A DNA stretch of 64,000 nt, from contig NZ_CP107931.1 of NCBI RefSeq assembly GCF_036023875.1, forward strand, positions 5,084,001 to 5,148,000, read 5' to 3'. The number at the start of each line of letters is the position of its first letter. The stretch's first letter is position 1. The notes under the pieces are model-generated. The model was not told the origin of the DNA, ran no database searches, and saw nothing but the letters and a program-made list of their open reading frames with translations. Positions 33,930 to 42,150 of this stretch are shown one piece after another. Both the position numbers and the translations under genes were made by a program. This DNA comes from Mycobacterium sp. NBC_00419. Its GTDB lineage: Bacteria > Actinomycetota > Actinomycetes > Mycobacteriales > Mycobacteriaceae.

Positions 33930-34961
33930 ATGGTGCAGGGCACCGGAGTTGCCGAGTCGCAGCCTCAGCGGCCGATCAAGGTCGGCGTCTACTTCGACCT
34001 GCGCAATCCCCCGCAGTGGCGGCAAGACCCGGCCAGGCTCTACGGCTTCACCTTGGAGGCGTGTGAAGAGGCGGAGCGACTCGGCGCCGATTCGATCTGG
34101 TTCTCCGAGCACCATCTCTTCGATGACGATTACCTGGCCAGCCCGCTGACGTTCGCTGCTGCAGCAGGGGCGCGCACCAAGAAGGTGCGCCTGGGCACCG
34201 CGATCGTCATTGCCCCGTTGCATCACCCGGCCGAATTGGCCGAACAGTGCGCGGTCATCGACCTGGTCTCCAACGGGCGCCTGGATCTCGGGCTGGGCAC
34301 GGGATACCGGGTCCCTGAGTTCGAGCTTTATGGAACGACGCTGGAGCGACGGTATGGACGCACCGACGGCACCGCTCGAGCGCTGCGCGAGCTGTGGGGA
34401 CCGGATGGGGTGCGGCCCGGCCCGGTGCAGAATCCCGTACCGATATGGATGGGATACCAAGGGCCGAAGGGCGCCCGGCGGGCGGGGCTACTCGGCGAGG
34501 GCTTGCTCACGGCCGAAGGCGCAATGTGGGAGCCGTACGCCGCTGGCCTGGCCGAGGCCGGGCACCCGGTCGAGTCCGGGCGGATGGCCGGCGGCCTGCA
34601 GGCCTGGGCCTCCGACGACCCGGAGCGGGACTGGCCCGTGGTCTCCGAACACCTTGCCCACCAACTGAACTCCTACCGCAAGCACATGGTCGAAGGCACC
34701 GACACTCCGGTCCCTCATCCGGTCAACGTGGACAAGCTGGTCAACAGCGACCGCACTGGGCCACTGGCCTCATTCACCTACGGCACACCCGAATTCGTGG
34801 TCGACGCGACACGGCGCTATATCGGCGAAGCCCCCGTCGAGACGGTGTATCTCTGGGCGTCCGTGGGCGGGATGTCCGAGGACATGGTGATGCGCAATAT
34901 CGAGACCATCTGCACCCGGGTCAAACCGCTGCTCAATGCCGCCGAGGTGAAGGCCAAGTGA
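33930..34961 (+). CDS. LLM-class flavin-dependent oxidoreductase
   Basis: A 343-aa luciferase-like TIM-barrel protein that would use reduced FMN or F420. Typical segments are DSIWFSEHHLFDDDY (about residues 54-68), LGTAIVIAPLHHP (about 89-101) and GRLDLGLGTGYR (about 117-128). Family members perform Baeyer-Villiger-type or monooxygenase reactions. It is translationally coupled (GTGA overlap at 34958) to a small SDR-like protein, which suggests the two act together. Confidence 0.9.
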   Translation: MVQGTGVAESQPQRPIKVGVYFDLRNPPQWRQDPARLYGFTLEACEEAERLGADSIWFSEHHLFDDDYLASPLTFAAAAGARTKKVRLGTAIVIAPLHHPAELAEQCAVIDLVSNGRLDLGLGTGYRVPEFELYGTTLERRYGRTDGTARALRELWGPDGVRPGPVQNPVPIWMGYQGPKGARRAGLLGEGLLTAEGAMWEPYAAGLAEAGHPVESGRMAGGLQAWASDDPERDWPVVSEHLAHQLNSYRKHMVEGTDTPVPHPVNVDKLVNSDRTGPLASFTYGTPEFVVDATRRYIGEAPVETVYLWASVGGMSEDMVMRNIETICTRVKPLLNAAEVKAK

Positions 34962-35656
34962 GCGCGCCCCAGTTGCTGATCATCGGCGCGGGCACCGGCC
35001 TGAGCCTGTCGACGGCGCGCCGTTTCGGGGCCGAAGGGTGGACCGTTCATCTCCTGGCGCGCAATGCCGAACGCCTTGGACGCGCTGCTGAGCCGCTGAT
35101 TGCCGAGGGAGTGAAGGTACACACCCACGTCGGTGACGTGACCGATCATGCGGCGCTCAGCGCTACCGTCGCCGCCATCGACGATGCGACGCCGCTGGAC
35201 GCCTGTATCTTCCAGCCTCGCGGTGCAGAGCAGATGGTCGATGTCCTGAATGCCACGGTGGACAACGTTCGACCGCACCTGGACATGTTGGTGCTCGGCG
35301 CCGTCGCGGTCGGTTCGGTGCTGGCGCCGAGAATGGTCCAGCGCCGCAGCGGCAGCCTCGTCTTCGTCGGCGGTGGGTCAGCCCGAACACCGTTGCGGTT
35401 CTTCGGGAATCTCGGCATGGCGATGGCCGGGCTTCGCAACTATGCGCTGATGCTGGCATCGGCCCTGGCGAAAGCCGATGCCCATGCCGCGTTCTATACC
35501 GCTGCCGGGATGATCGGGGTGGAGGGAGCCGTTGCATCCGACCAGCTGGATCCTGTTGTGATGGCGGAGCGGATGTTCACCCTGGTGCGCGACCGCGATA
35601 CCGCCGAAGTGCTCATGACGCCGGCCGGTGAAGTGATTCCCAAGGGCGCCAGGTAG
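34958..35656 (+). CDS. SDR-like protein without the YxxxK active site
   Basis: A 232-aa Rossmann-fold protein starting with a GTG that overlaps the upstream stop. The nucleotide motif is GAGTGLSLS (about residues 8-16), and the place where a classical SDR has Ser...Tyr-x3-Lys reads GGGSARTPLRFFGNLGMAMAG, without the Tyr/Lys pair. It may bind NAD(P)H as a flavin-reductase-like or regulatory partner of the luciferase-like enzyme, or act through other residues. Similar atypical SDRs exist; the role is unproven. Confidence 0.78.
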   Translation: MSAPQLLIIGAGTGLSLSTARRFGAEGWTVHLLARNAERLGRAAEPLIAEGVKVHTHVGDVTDHAALSATVAAIDDATPLDACIFQPRGAEQMVDVLNATVDNVRPHLDMLVLGAVAVGSVLAPRMVQRRSGSLVFVGGGSARTPLRFFGNLGMAMAGLRNYALMLASALAKADAHAAFYTAAGMIGVEGAVASDQLDPVVMAERMFTLVRDRDTAEVLMTPAGEVIPKGAR

Positions 35657-35793
35657 ATAGATCCCGCCAACCACCCTCCGACGCGGTGGCGATTGGTTCG
35701 GATGGGAACACCGTTCTCCGCATATGAGTCCGACCGGCGGGCCCAATGTCTTCTGAATGTGCATGCCGCGAGAACGCGACCAGTGCAGCATAC

Positions 35794-35809
35794 TTGACAA
35801 GACTGTCGG
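35794..35809. promoter_or_regulatory. Site 1 of the nine-site dyad family
   Basis: TTGACAAGACTGTCGG, 44 bases before the start of the binding-protein gene at 35854. The 16 bases 35793-35808 are identical to 40087-40102. Confidence 0.75.
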
Positions 35810-35853
35810 TAATTCATAGCGTCGGTTCATTCCCGCCGACGATGGAGTGGCAC

Positions 35854-37008
35854 ATGACCGAATACCCCGAAGGAATCTCGCGCACCCTGACCCCGGCGAC
35901 CTATGGTCAACGAGAGCCGCATCGTGTTGCGATCGTCCAAGACTGGGGCATCGGCTTGCAGCCGTTGTACGACCAGTACGACGCGACCCAGCTTGCCTTC
36001 GAAGAGGCCTACGAGAGCGGATTGCTGGATCGGCCGGTAGAGCTCAAGGTCATTGAGGTTGAAGGCTTGCCGTATGCCAGGGCCAGCACGCTGCTAGAAG
36101 CCCTGGACCGAGTGGTAAGCGAGTTTGCTCCGATCGCCGTCATAGGCCCGCACACGTCCGAGAACGTGCCAGTCGTAACCCCCTACATCGAAAGTACGGG
36201 GATACCGTTCATCGCTCAGTCCGGGGCGCTTGACGTCGCCGGACCGTGGACATTCCTGACTCCGAACGGCACTTTCAGTGATGAGGCAATCCGGATGGTC
36301 GACTACGCGGTCGATGTCTCCGGCGCGCACAAGATCGGCCTCATCAGCGAGGACAATCTGCTAGGCGAGGAGTATGCGCGCTGGATCAAGAAGCGCGCAG
36401 GCCAGCGGGGCGCGTCGATTGTCGCCGATGTGCGCGTCGGGTCGTTCGTGGACGAAGCTACGGCGACGGCGGCAGTGCAAGCAATGCGAGACGCGGGTGC
36501 TGAGGCCTATATGTACGTCGGATTCGGGGCGACCGCCTTCGCGGTGCTCGGCGCTTCGCAGCGCGCCGCCGCAGATGGGTACGGCGCGGCGAGAATCACG
36601 ATGTCGATTTTCATGGGAACTATTGACGGCCTCTCGCCCTACGTGGGCCTGATCGATAACTTCGAGGGGTGGGTCGGGGTCGATCAGTTCGACGAACGTA
36701 ACCGCGTGTTCACCGACATGCTCGACAGGTTCGAGAAGCGGTTTGGGCGACGGCCGATGCATTGCTATACGGCCCAGGGGTATGACATGGGAAATGTTGT
36801 GGCGCATGGGCTTGCGAGTGCCAAACCGCTGACGCGTGATGGCCTGCGCCGCAGCCTAGAGTCGGTGCGGCGGCTTGACGCCGCGGCCGGCGGCCCAGGT
36901 AACCACATCTCCTTCGCGCGGTACGACCATCGTGGCTACAAGGGCGACTACATCGTGATGCGCCAGATTGTCAACGGCGCGAACGTCCTGGCCATCGACG
37001 GGGCTTAG
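35854..37008 (+). CDS. ABC-type substrate-binding protein (type 1) without signal peptide
   Basis: A 384-aa protein of the branched-chain amino acid/amide binding-protein family (Peripla_BP_6 type), with two alternating alpha/beta lobes, for example IAVIGPHTSENVPVVTPYIE near residue 95 and KIGLISEDNLLGEEY near 160. The N-terminus is polar, with no signal peptide or lipobox, and the in-frame extension to 35746 does not provide one. No permease or ATPase gene is nearby. It is therefore probably cytoplasmic and may sense or carry a pathway metabolite. It has its own copy of the 16-bp operator. Confidence 0.85.
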   Translation: MTEYPEGISRTLTPATYGQREPHRVAIVQDWGIGLQPLYDQYDATQLAFEEAYESGLLDRPVELKVIEVEGLPYARASTLLEALDRVVSEFAPIAVIGPHTSENVPVVTPYIESTGIPFIAQSGALDVAGPWTFLTPNGTFSDEAIRMVDYAVDVSGAHKIGLISEDNLLGEEYARWIKKRAGQRGASIVADVRVGSFVDEATATAAVQAMRDAGAEAYMYVGFGATAFAVLGASQRAAADGYGAARITMSIFMGTIDGLSPYVGLIDNFEGWVGVDQFDERNRVFTDMLDRFEKRFGRRPMHCYTAQGYDMGNVVAHGLASAKPLTRDGLRRSLESVRRLDAAAGGPGNHISFARYDHRGYKGDYIVMRQIVNGANVLAIDGA

Positions 37009-37033
37009 GAGTGCCGACCATCTGCACGTGCGT

Positions 37034-37174
37034 TCAGGCAAAGGCCACGATCAGTGCGGTTGGTCCAAAGTAGGACGCCGCAGTCATGAAGTCCGGGCGC
37101 TCAGGCAGGTAGGGCAGGTAGTCGCCTGCCACTTCGGTGATGCCCCACTTCAACGTTCCGAGAGCTGTTCTTGG
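37034..37174 (-). pseudogene. Possible coding relic (46 codons), unidentified
   Basis: Within the 273-bp space between the binding-protein gene and the P450, the minus strand has an open stretch of 46 sense codons plus stop, with high GC at third positions. It includes a plausible C-terminal sequence (GDYLPYLPERPDFMTAAS, then GPTALIVAFA before the stop at 37034-37036). An in-frame stop at 37175-37177 cuts it off upstream and there is no good start. It looks like the tail of a lost gene. I cannot name the family. Confidence 0.35.
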
Positions 37175-37281
37175 TCAGCCTGATGGAAGATCGCTCGGAA
37201 CTAGTCATGCGAAGTGACGTCGATGGCGGGACTTCAGGCAACTGCCAGCGTTGCCGCGACAGAGATGACCACGGTTTAGTT

Positions 37282-38541
37282 CTAGTCGAGTGGGAGTTTC
37301 GCCCCGACTGGTTCGACGGGCGTGAATGTTGCTGGGAGGGTGGAGTAGCCGTTTACCTGGCCGAGTGACGGGTAGCGTTGTGCGGCGGTGAGGTTCACGG
37401 TGAGGTCGGGGAGTCGCCGCAGTGTGGCCATGAGGACTTCTTGGAATTGGACGCGGCCGAGGTTGGAGCCGAGGCAGCGGTGGGCGCCGAGTCCGAAGGC
37501 TTGGTGGCGGTTGGGCCAGCGTTCGAGGTCGACTTCATCCGGATTGCCGAAAACCGACTCGTCCTGATTCGCTGAGCTCCACGACAGCAGCAATCTGTCG
37601 CCGGGGCACAGGCGCTGGCCGCCGAGGACGGTTTCGGTGGTGACGGTTCGAGCGAGCGCAGGCGCCGGAGAGGCCCAGCGCAGGAATTCTTCGGTAGCGG
37701 TCTTGAGCAGATCTGGTTCAGCGATCAGTCGGCGTGCTTCTGAAGGGTGTCCGGACAGCCACGCGTAGGTGTGGGAGAGCAGGCCCGTTGTGGTGTCCAC
37801 GCCACCGATCAGCATCAGGAAGCAGATCTTGAGGATTTCTTCCTCGGAGAGTGGCTTGTCATCGATTGTCGACTCAACGAGGAAGGTGAGCAGGTCATCC
37901 TCAGGTGCGTTGCGCCGTTTGACGAGCTCCTCGGACAGCTGTCCGAGTACTGCGAAGATGCCCTCGATGGCGCGCTGGTACATGTCTGAACCGGGTACGG
38001 CCCAGGATATTTCGTGGAATGGGGTGGCGACGTGTTCCCAGTCGGCGAGGGGCAGGCCGAGTAGTTTCATGGTGAGCATTGCCGGTACGGGGCTGGCGAC
38101 ATCTTTGACGATGTCACACTCGCCGGTCTCGCAGAACTGATCGATCAATGCGTCGGCCATCTGTTGGATGAAGGGACGCCATTTGTCGGCCGCGCGCGGT
38201 GAGAAGAGCGGATTCAGCAGTTGCCGGTACTGATTGAACCGTGGGCCATCGACCTCCAGCGGGATCAGCTGCATGGGTGCTGACGGGATGGCGGTGCCCT
38301 TGTATCCGCTTCGTTCGCCGAGCGTGTCGTTGTCGGAGGAGAACGTTTCGTCGTCGCGGGCGACGTCTTTGACGTCTTCGTAGCGTGAGACCACCCAATA
38401 GCCGCCGTGGGCTTCGGTCCAGGCGACCGGACACTGTGAGCGCAGGTTTTTGGTCACCTCGCGCCAGTTGTCGGCGAATTCGGCGGAGTGGTGGTCGAAG
38501 TCGACGGTGGGCCGGGAGGGGCTGTGTTGGGTGTCGGTCAT
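37282..38541 (-). CDS. Cytochrome P450
   Basis: A 419-aa soluble bacterial P450. I-helix oxygen-activation motif GGVDTTT at 246-252, ExxR (EEFLR) at 284-288, and heme loop FGLGAHRCLG at 349-358 with Cys356 as the thiolate ligand. It hydroxylates an unknown, probably hydrophobic substrate with electrons from a ferredoxin not encoded here. It follows the aldehyde dehydrogenase by 16 bases on the minus strand and is probably expressed from the operator-bearing promoter at 40.0-40.15 kb. Confidence 0.95.
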   Translation of the reverse strand: MTDTQHSPSRPTVDFDHHSAEFADNWREVTKNLRSQCPVAWTEAHGGYWVVSRYEDVKDVARDDETFSSDNDTLGERSGYKGTAIPSAPMQLIPLEVDGPRFNQYRQLLNPLFSPRAADKWRPFIQQMADALIDQFCETGECDIVKDVASPVPAMLTMKLLGLPLADWEHVATPFHEISWAVPGSDMYQRAIEGIFAVLGQLSEELVKRRNAPEDDLLTFLVESTIDDKPLSEEEILKICFLMLIGGVDTTTGLLSHTYAWLSGHPSEARRLIAEPDLLKTATEEFLRWASPAPALARTVTTETVLGGQRLCPGDRLLLSWSSANQDESVFGNPDEVDLERWPNRHQAFGLGAHRCLGSNLGRVQFQEVLMATLRRLPDLTVNLTAAQRYPSLGQVNGYSTLPATFTPVEPVGAKLPLD

Positions 38542-38557
38542 GGTGTGTCGATTCCGT

Positions 38558-40015
38558 TCACATCAGGTTGATGAAGACGTTCTTGGATTGGGTGAATTCG
38601 CGGATGCCGTCGAAGCCGCCGAGGCGTCCCCATCCGCTTTGTTTGGCGCCACCGAAGGGGACGGATGTCGGGATTCCGAGGAAGCCGTTGATCCAGATCA
38701 ATCCGACCTCGAGTTGTTGGGCGATGGTGTGTGCTCGTTTGAGGTTGGAGGTTTGGATGTAGGCCGCGAGTCCGAACGTGGAGTCGTTGGCGATGCGTAT
38801 CGCTTCTTCTTCGGTGTCGAAGGGGATGACGGCGACGACGGGGCCAAAGATTTCCTCTTGGGCCAGTGGTGAGGAATTGTCGACGTCTGCGAATACGGTG
38901 GGGGCGACGAAGTAGCCGTCTGCGAGTTCTCCGCCGAGGCGTTGGCCGCCGGCCACGATGCGGGCGCCGCTGGCCTTAGCCGTTTCGATTATCCCGACGA
39001 TTCGTTCGGCAGCGGTCGCGTTGATGACCGGTCCGAAAAAGGTGGACGCCACCAGTGGGTCGCCCACTTCGAGCGTGCCCAAGATGGCTTGGACCATGGT
39101 GAGAACTTCTTCGTAGACAGGTCGTTGCACCAGCACTCGGGTGCCGTTGATGCATCCTTGGCCGCTGCCCTGCATGCCCAGCACGGCCTGCATGGCAGCG
39201 TTGTTCAGGTCGGCGTCAGCGAAGATGATGTTCGCCGACTTTCCGCCCAGTTCCAGGCCTACCGGTTTGAGGACGTCCTTGGCGGTATCGAGGATGCGTT
39301 TGGCGGTGGCGCCGCTGCCGGTGAAGTGGATCTTGTTGATGCCGGGGTGGGCGACCATCGCCTGGCCGCCTTCGGCGCCTGCGGTCACCACGTTGAGGAC
39401 ACCGGGGGGAAAGCCTGCCTCCAAGAACAACTCACCGATGCGCAACGCGGCATACGGTGCCAGCTCCGGTGGCTTGAGGAGCACACAGTTTCCGGCCGCC
39501 AGCGCCGGCGCCACGGTCATGCCGATGGCATAGATCGGGCCGTTCCAGGGAATGATGATGCCGACGACGCCGTATGGATTGAGCGTGGCGTAGTCCAGTG
39601 AGGGTGTCGGCCAGGTCGGGATGACGTCACCGACCATCTTGTCGGCCCATCCGGCGTAGTAGGAGAACGCATCGGCAGCAATTGTCGGTCCGCCGGAGGC
39701 GGCGAATACCGGCATGCTGTTGTCGATCTGGGAGATCGCGATCAGTTCGTCTGCGTTGTCGCGCAGCAGCTGCGCCGCGCGCAGCAGCAGTTCGCGGCGT
39801 TGGTCGGGCGGGGTCGCGCGCCACGCCGGCAGCGCTGATCGTGCTGCCTCGACCGCGAGGTCGATCTCCCGGCTACCTGCGAGGGTGACCTCCGAGGTGC
39901 TCGTAGCAGTCGCCCCGTACACGTGGTTGAACACCCCACCGGAGCTGTCGTTGATGCGCTGGTCGCCGATCAGGAGCGCGGGCTTGGGCAGTTTCTCCAA
40001 CGGTGGAGCGATCAT
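38558..40015 (-). CDS. Aldehyde dehydrogenase (NAD-dependent)
   Basis: A 485-aa ALDH with PWNGPIY cofactor segment near residue 157, FTGSGATAKR near 230, ELGGKSA near 253 (catalytic Glu) and catalytic Cys in GSGQGCINGT near 287. It is only moderately similar to the ALDH at 26783. It is the first gene of an ALDH-P450 operon, divergent from the TetR gene at 40163, with dyad copies at 40088 and 40138 in between. A P450 alcohol/aldehyde product could be passed to it. Confidence 0.93.
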   Translation of the reverse strand: MIAPPLEKLPKPALLIGDQRINDSSGGVFNHVYGATATSTSEVTLAGSREIDLAVEAARSALPAWRATPPDQRRELLLRAAQLLRDNADELIAISQIDNSMPVFAASGGPTIAADAFSYYAGWADKMVGDVIPTWPTPSLDYATLNPYGVVGIIIPWNGPIYAIGMTVAPALAAGNCVLLKPPELAPYAALRIGELFLEAGFPPGVLNVVTAGAEGGQAMVAHPGINKIHFTGSGATAKRILDTAKDVLKPVGLELGGKSANIIFADADLNNAAMQAVLGMQGSGQGCINGTRVLVQRPVYEEVLTMVQAILGTLEVGDPLVASTFFGPVINATAAERIVGIIETAKASGARIVAGGQRLGGELADGYFVAPTVFADVDNSSPLAQEEIFGPVVAVIPFDTEEEAIRIANDSTFGLAAYIQTSNLKRAHTIAQQLEVGLIWINGFLGIPTSVPFGGAKQSGWGRLGGFDGIREFTQSKNVFINLM

Positions 40016-40087
40016 GGGCGCGCGCGACCTTTCTCACGGTGGGGTGGAACCTCCGGGCTGTGGCAAAGCTACGGGAAATCAGTGTTC

Positions 40088-40103
40088 TTGACAAGACTGT
40101 CGA
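40088..40103. promoter_or_regulatory. Site 2 of the dyad family (ALDH-P450 promoter)
   Basis: TTGACAAGACTGTCGA, 72 bases upstream of the ALDH start at 40015, differing from site 1 only in the last base. Confidence 0.75.
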
Positions 40104-40137
40104 TTCACGGCGCTCGGTCGATGCTCCCCTCGAAAGT

Positions 40138-40153
40138 CCGACGGTCGTGTCAA
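40138..40153. promoter_or_regulatory. Site 3 of the dyad family (TetR promoter)
   Basis: Reads TTGACACGACCGTCGG on the minus strand. It ends nine bases before the GTG start of the TetR gene, so the regulator probably represses itself. Confidence 0.7.
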
Positions 40154-40162
40154 GATTTCCTG

Positions 40163-40828
40163 GTGCCTAGAACTTCGCCTCGTCCCCAGACCAGTGCCCG
40201 CCAGACGGCGCCGGCCTCCGAGGTCGGCCGCAAGGGGCTGCGGACAAAAATGCGGATCCTCGCCGAAACGAAACGTCTGTTGCTGGAGAAGGGCTACGAC
40301 GCCACCTCGATCAGCGATATCACTGAAGCCGCCGGTATCCGGCGTGCGTCGTTCTACACCTACTTCACCAGCAAGCAGGACGTGCTGCTGGCGATCGGCC
40401 GTGATGCCGAGGAAGCCGGGATGGTTGCCGCGGAGGGCCTTCGCCGGATGAATGAAACCGCCACCATCGACGATGTCGCGCAGTGGGTCGAGGAATACCT
40501 GAGGTTCTGGGACGAACACGGATCGTTCGTCAACGCCGCGGTACAGGCCGCTTACGTGCACCCCGAACTACGGCAATGGAGTGTCGCAGCCGAGATGACG
40601 GGCGCCAAAATCCTGGGCCAAGCCCTGGTCAAACTCCGCGGCGGCAAACGGCTGCCCGGTATCGACCCGATGGTCCAGGGACTGGCCATCCAATCAATGA
40701 TCGAACGATTCTGGTACCACTGGCGCGTCTCGGGCGCGCCGGTGAAAGATAGCGCAATTAATCGCAGCATCGCCCACATCATCTGGGCCAGCGCACACCA
40801 CGAACCCGAGATCCACACCGCCGACTGA
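40163..40828 (+). CDS. TetR-family regulator, candidate master regulator of the 35-53 kb block
   Basis: A 221-aa TetR protein with a basic, disordered N-terminal tail (about 25 residues), helix-turn-helix at about 50-74 (ISDITEAAGIRRASFYTYF) and a C-terminal ligand-binding domain. GTG 40163 is the first plausible start after the operator at 40138-40153; no clear ribosome-binding site precedes it, so the transcript may be leaderless. The dyad before its own start recurs before eight other positions between 35.8 and 49.1 kb, which makes it the likely repressor of them all. Confidence 0.9.
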   Translation: MPRTSPRPQTSARQTAPASEVGRKGLRTKMRILAETKRLLLEKGYDATSISDITEAAGIRRASFYTYFTSKQDVLLAIGRDAEEAGMVAAEGLRRMNETATIDDVAQWVEEYLRFWDEHGSFVNAAVQAAYVHPELRQWSVAAEMTGAKILGQALVKLRGGKRLPGIDPMVQGLAIQSMIERFWYHWRVSGAPVKDSAINRSIAHIIWASAHHEPEIHTAD

Positions 40829-40856
40829 CAGCTCCTATTCCGTCAGCGGGGCATAA

Positions 40857-40872
40857 ACGACTAGTGTGTCGG
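40857..40872. promoter_or_regulatory. Site 4 of the dyad family (amine-dehydrogenase-like gene A)
   Basis: ACGACTAGTGTGTCGG, 129 bases before the start at 41002. Fifteen bases (40858-40872) are identical to the site before the paralogous gene at 46124. Confidence 0.7.
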
Positions 40873-41001
40873 ATATTGCCCCAGGGGCGCTAATAATCCC
40901 TTGGTGGGACTGGCACGAGAATCGGGCACGAGCAGTACCTGATGCCGGCCTGTGGCTCACTCGTGTTCCCTCGCGGAACATCACATATCGGAGGGATGCT
41001 C

Positions 41002-42111
41002 ATGTCCGGACGCACCAAGGTCATTGTCTGGGGGCCTGGGCGGCTCGGGGGGTTCGTGTTGCGGGCCCTCCTGCAGCGCCGCGATGAGTTTGACGTCGTC
41101 GGAGTCTTCGCGTTCTCTCCTGACAAGGAAGGGCGCGACATCGGTGAACTCGTGGGGCTGCCCTCGCATGGCAGTGTGACCGTCACCCGTGATCGCGATG
41201 AGATCGATCGGCTCGATGCTGACGTGGTGATCTTCACCCCGCTGGTGTCATTCGACCCCACCCAGAGCCATGCCGATGCGATGCGGTTGCTGGCCGGTGG
41301 CAAGAATCTGCTTCTCGCTCACGACTACTTCTACCCGTCGGGGATCAGCGACGACTACGCCCGTGAGGTCGACGACGCGTGCCAGCGCGGCGGCTCCACC
41401 GTGCTGGCCGTGGGCTCCTCGCCTGGGTTCGTCGCCGAGCGGTTGGCCACCACCCTGGCCGGGCACACGCTAGAAGTAGCTCATGTTCAGGTGCTCGAAC
41501 GGATGGATTGCACCGATCTCGACGCACACGTCTACCCGCTGCTGGGCTTCGGCGCAAAGCCCGACGACTTCCCGCGCGATCAGATCATCGCCATGTTCGA
41601 CCACATGTACCGACAGACGCCCCACGCCGTGGCTGCTCAGCTGGGGCAACGGCTGGATCGGGTCGACGTGGATGCGCGTTTCGCCGTCACGGATCGTGAG
41701 CTGACCGCGGTGACTGCACCGGTTCCGCCGGGAACTGTTGCGGGAACGGAGTTTTCCTGGACTGGAATCGTCGACGATGAGCCGTTTGTCACTGTCACCT
41801 GCCGGTGGGTGTGCGACCTGGAGATCCGGGGATGGGAAGCCGACAACGACTGGATCATCACCGTCGAGGGGACGCCGTCACTGCAAGTCCGGTACGCGCG
41901 TGGCCTGTCCTTCGCCGATGGTGTCCGGCACGGCGGGCACGCAAACGACCCCGACGGTGACCATTGGATGGACTCACAATCGTTCACCTCGGTGGCGGCA
42001 TTCGTCAACGCCATCCCGGGTGTGGTGGACGCCGTCCCCGGGCATCTCCTGGCACCGGTGTTCGGGACGCCCAAGCATCGTCGCACGGGTTCGGCGATCG
42101 CTCTGCGCTGA
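41002..42111 (+). CDS. NAD(P)-dependent amine-dehydrogenase-like / DapB-like protein A
   Basis: A 369-aa protein with an N-terminal Rossmann domain (VWGPGRLGGFVLRALL, about residues 8-23) and a C-terminal substrate domain, as in the dihydrodipicolinate reductase / 2,4-diaminopentanoate dehydrogenase group. Paralogous to the product of 46124; both carry a GELVGL motif near residue 50. ATG 41002 is chosen because CGGAGGG at 40989-40995 gives good spacing (alternative ATG 40996). It is followed 39 bases later by a CaiB-type gene. The real substrate is not clear; an amine role is only by family name. Confidence 0.82.
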   Translation: MSGRTKVIVWGPGRLGGFVLRALLQRRDEFDVVGVFAFSPDKEGRDIGELVGLPSHGSVTVTRDRDEIDRLDADVVIFTPLVSFDPTQSHADAMRLLAGGKNLLLAHDYFYPSGISDDYAREVDDACQRGGSTVLAVGSSPGFVAERLATTLAGHTLEVAHVQVLERMDCTDLDAHVYPLLGFGAKPDDFPRDQIIAMFDHMYRQTPHAVAAQLGQRLDRVDVDARFAVTDRELTAVTAPVPPGTVAGTEFSWTGIVDDEPFVTVTCRWVCDLEIRGWEADNDWIITVEGTPSLQVRYARGLSFADGVRHGGHANDPDGDHWMDSQSFTSVAAFVNAIPGVVDAVPGHLLAPVFGTPKHRRTGSAIALR

Positions 42112-42150
42112 GCAGTACGACCCTTCTTCGGAATCTGCGAAAGGCTCACA

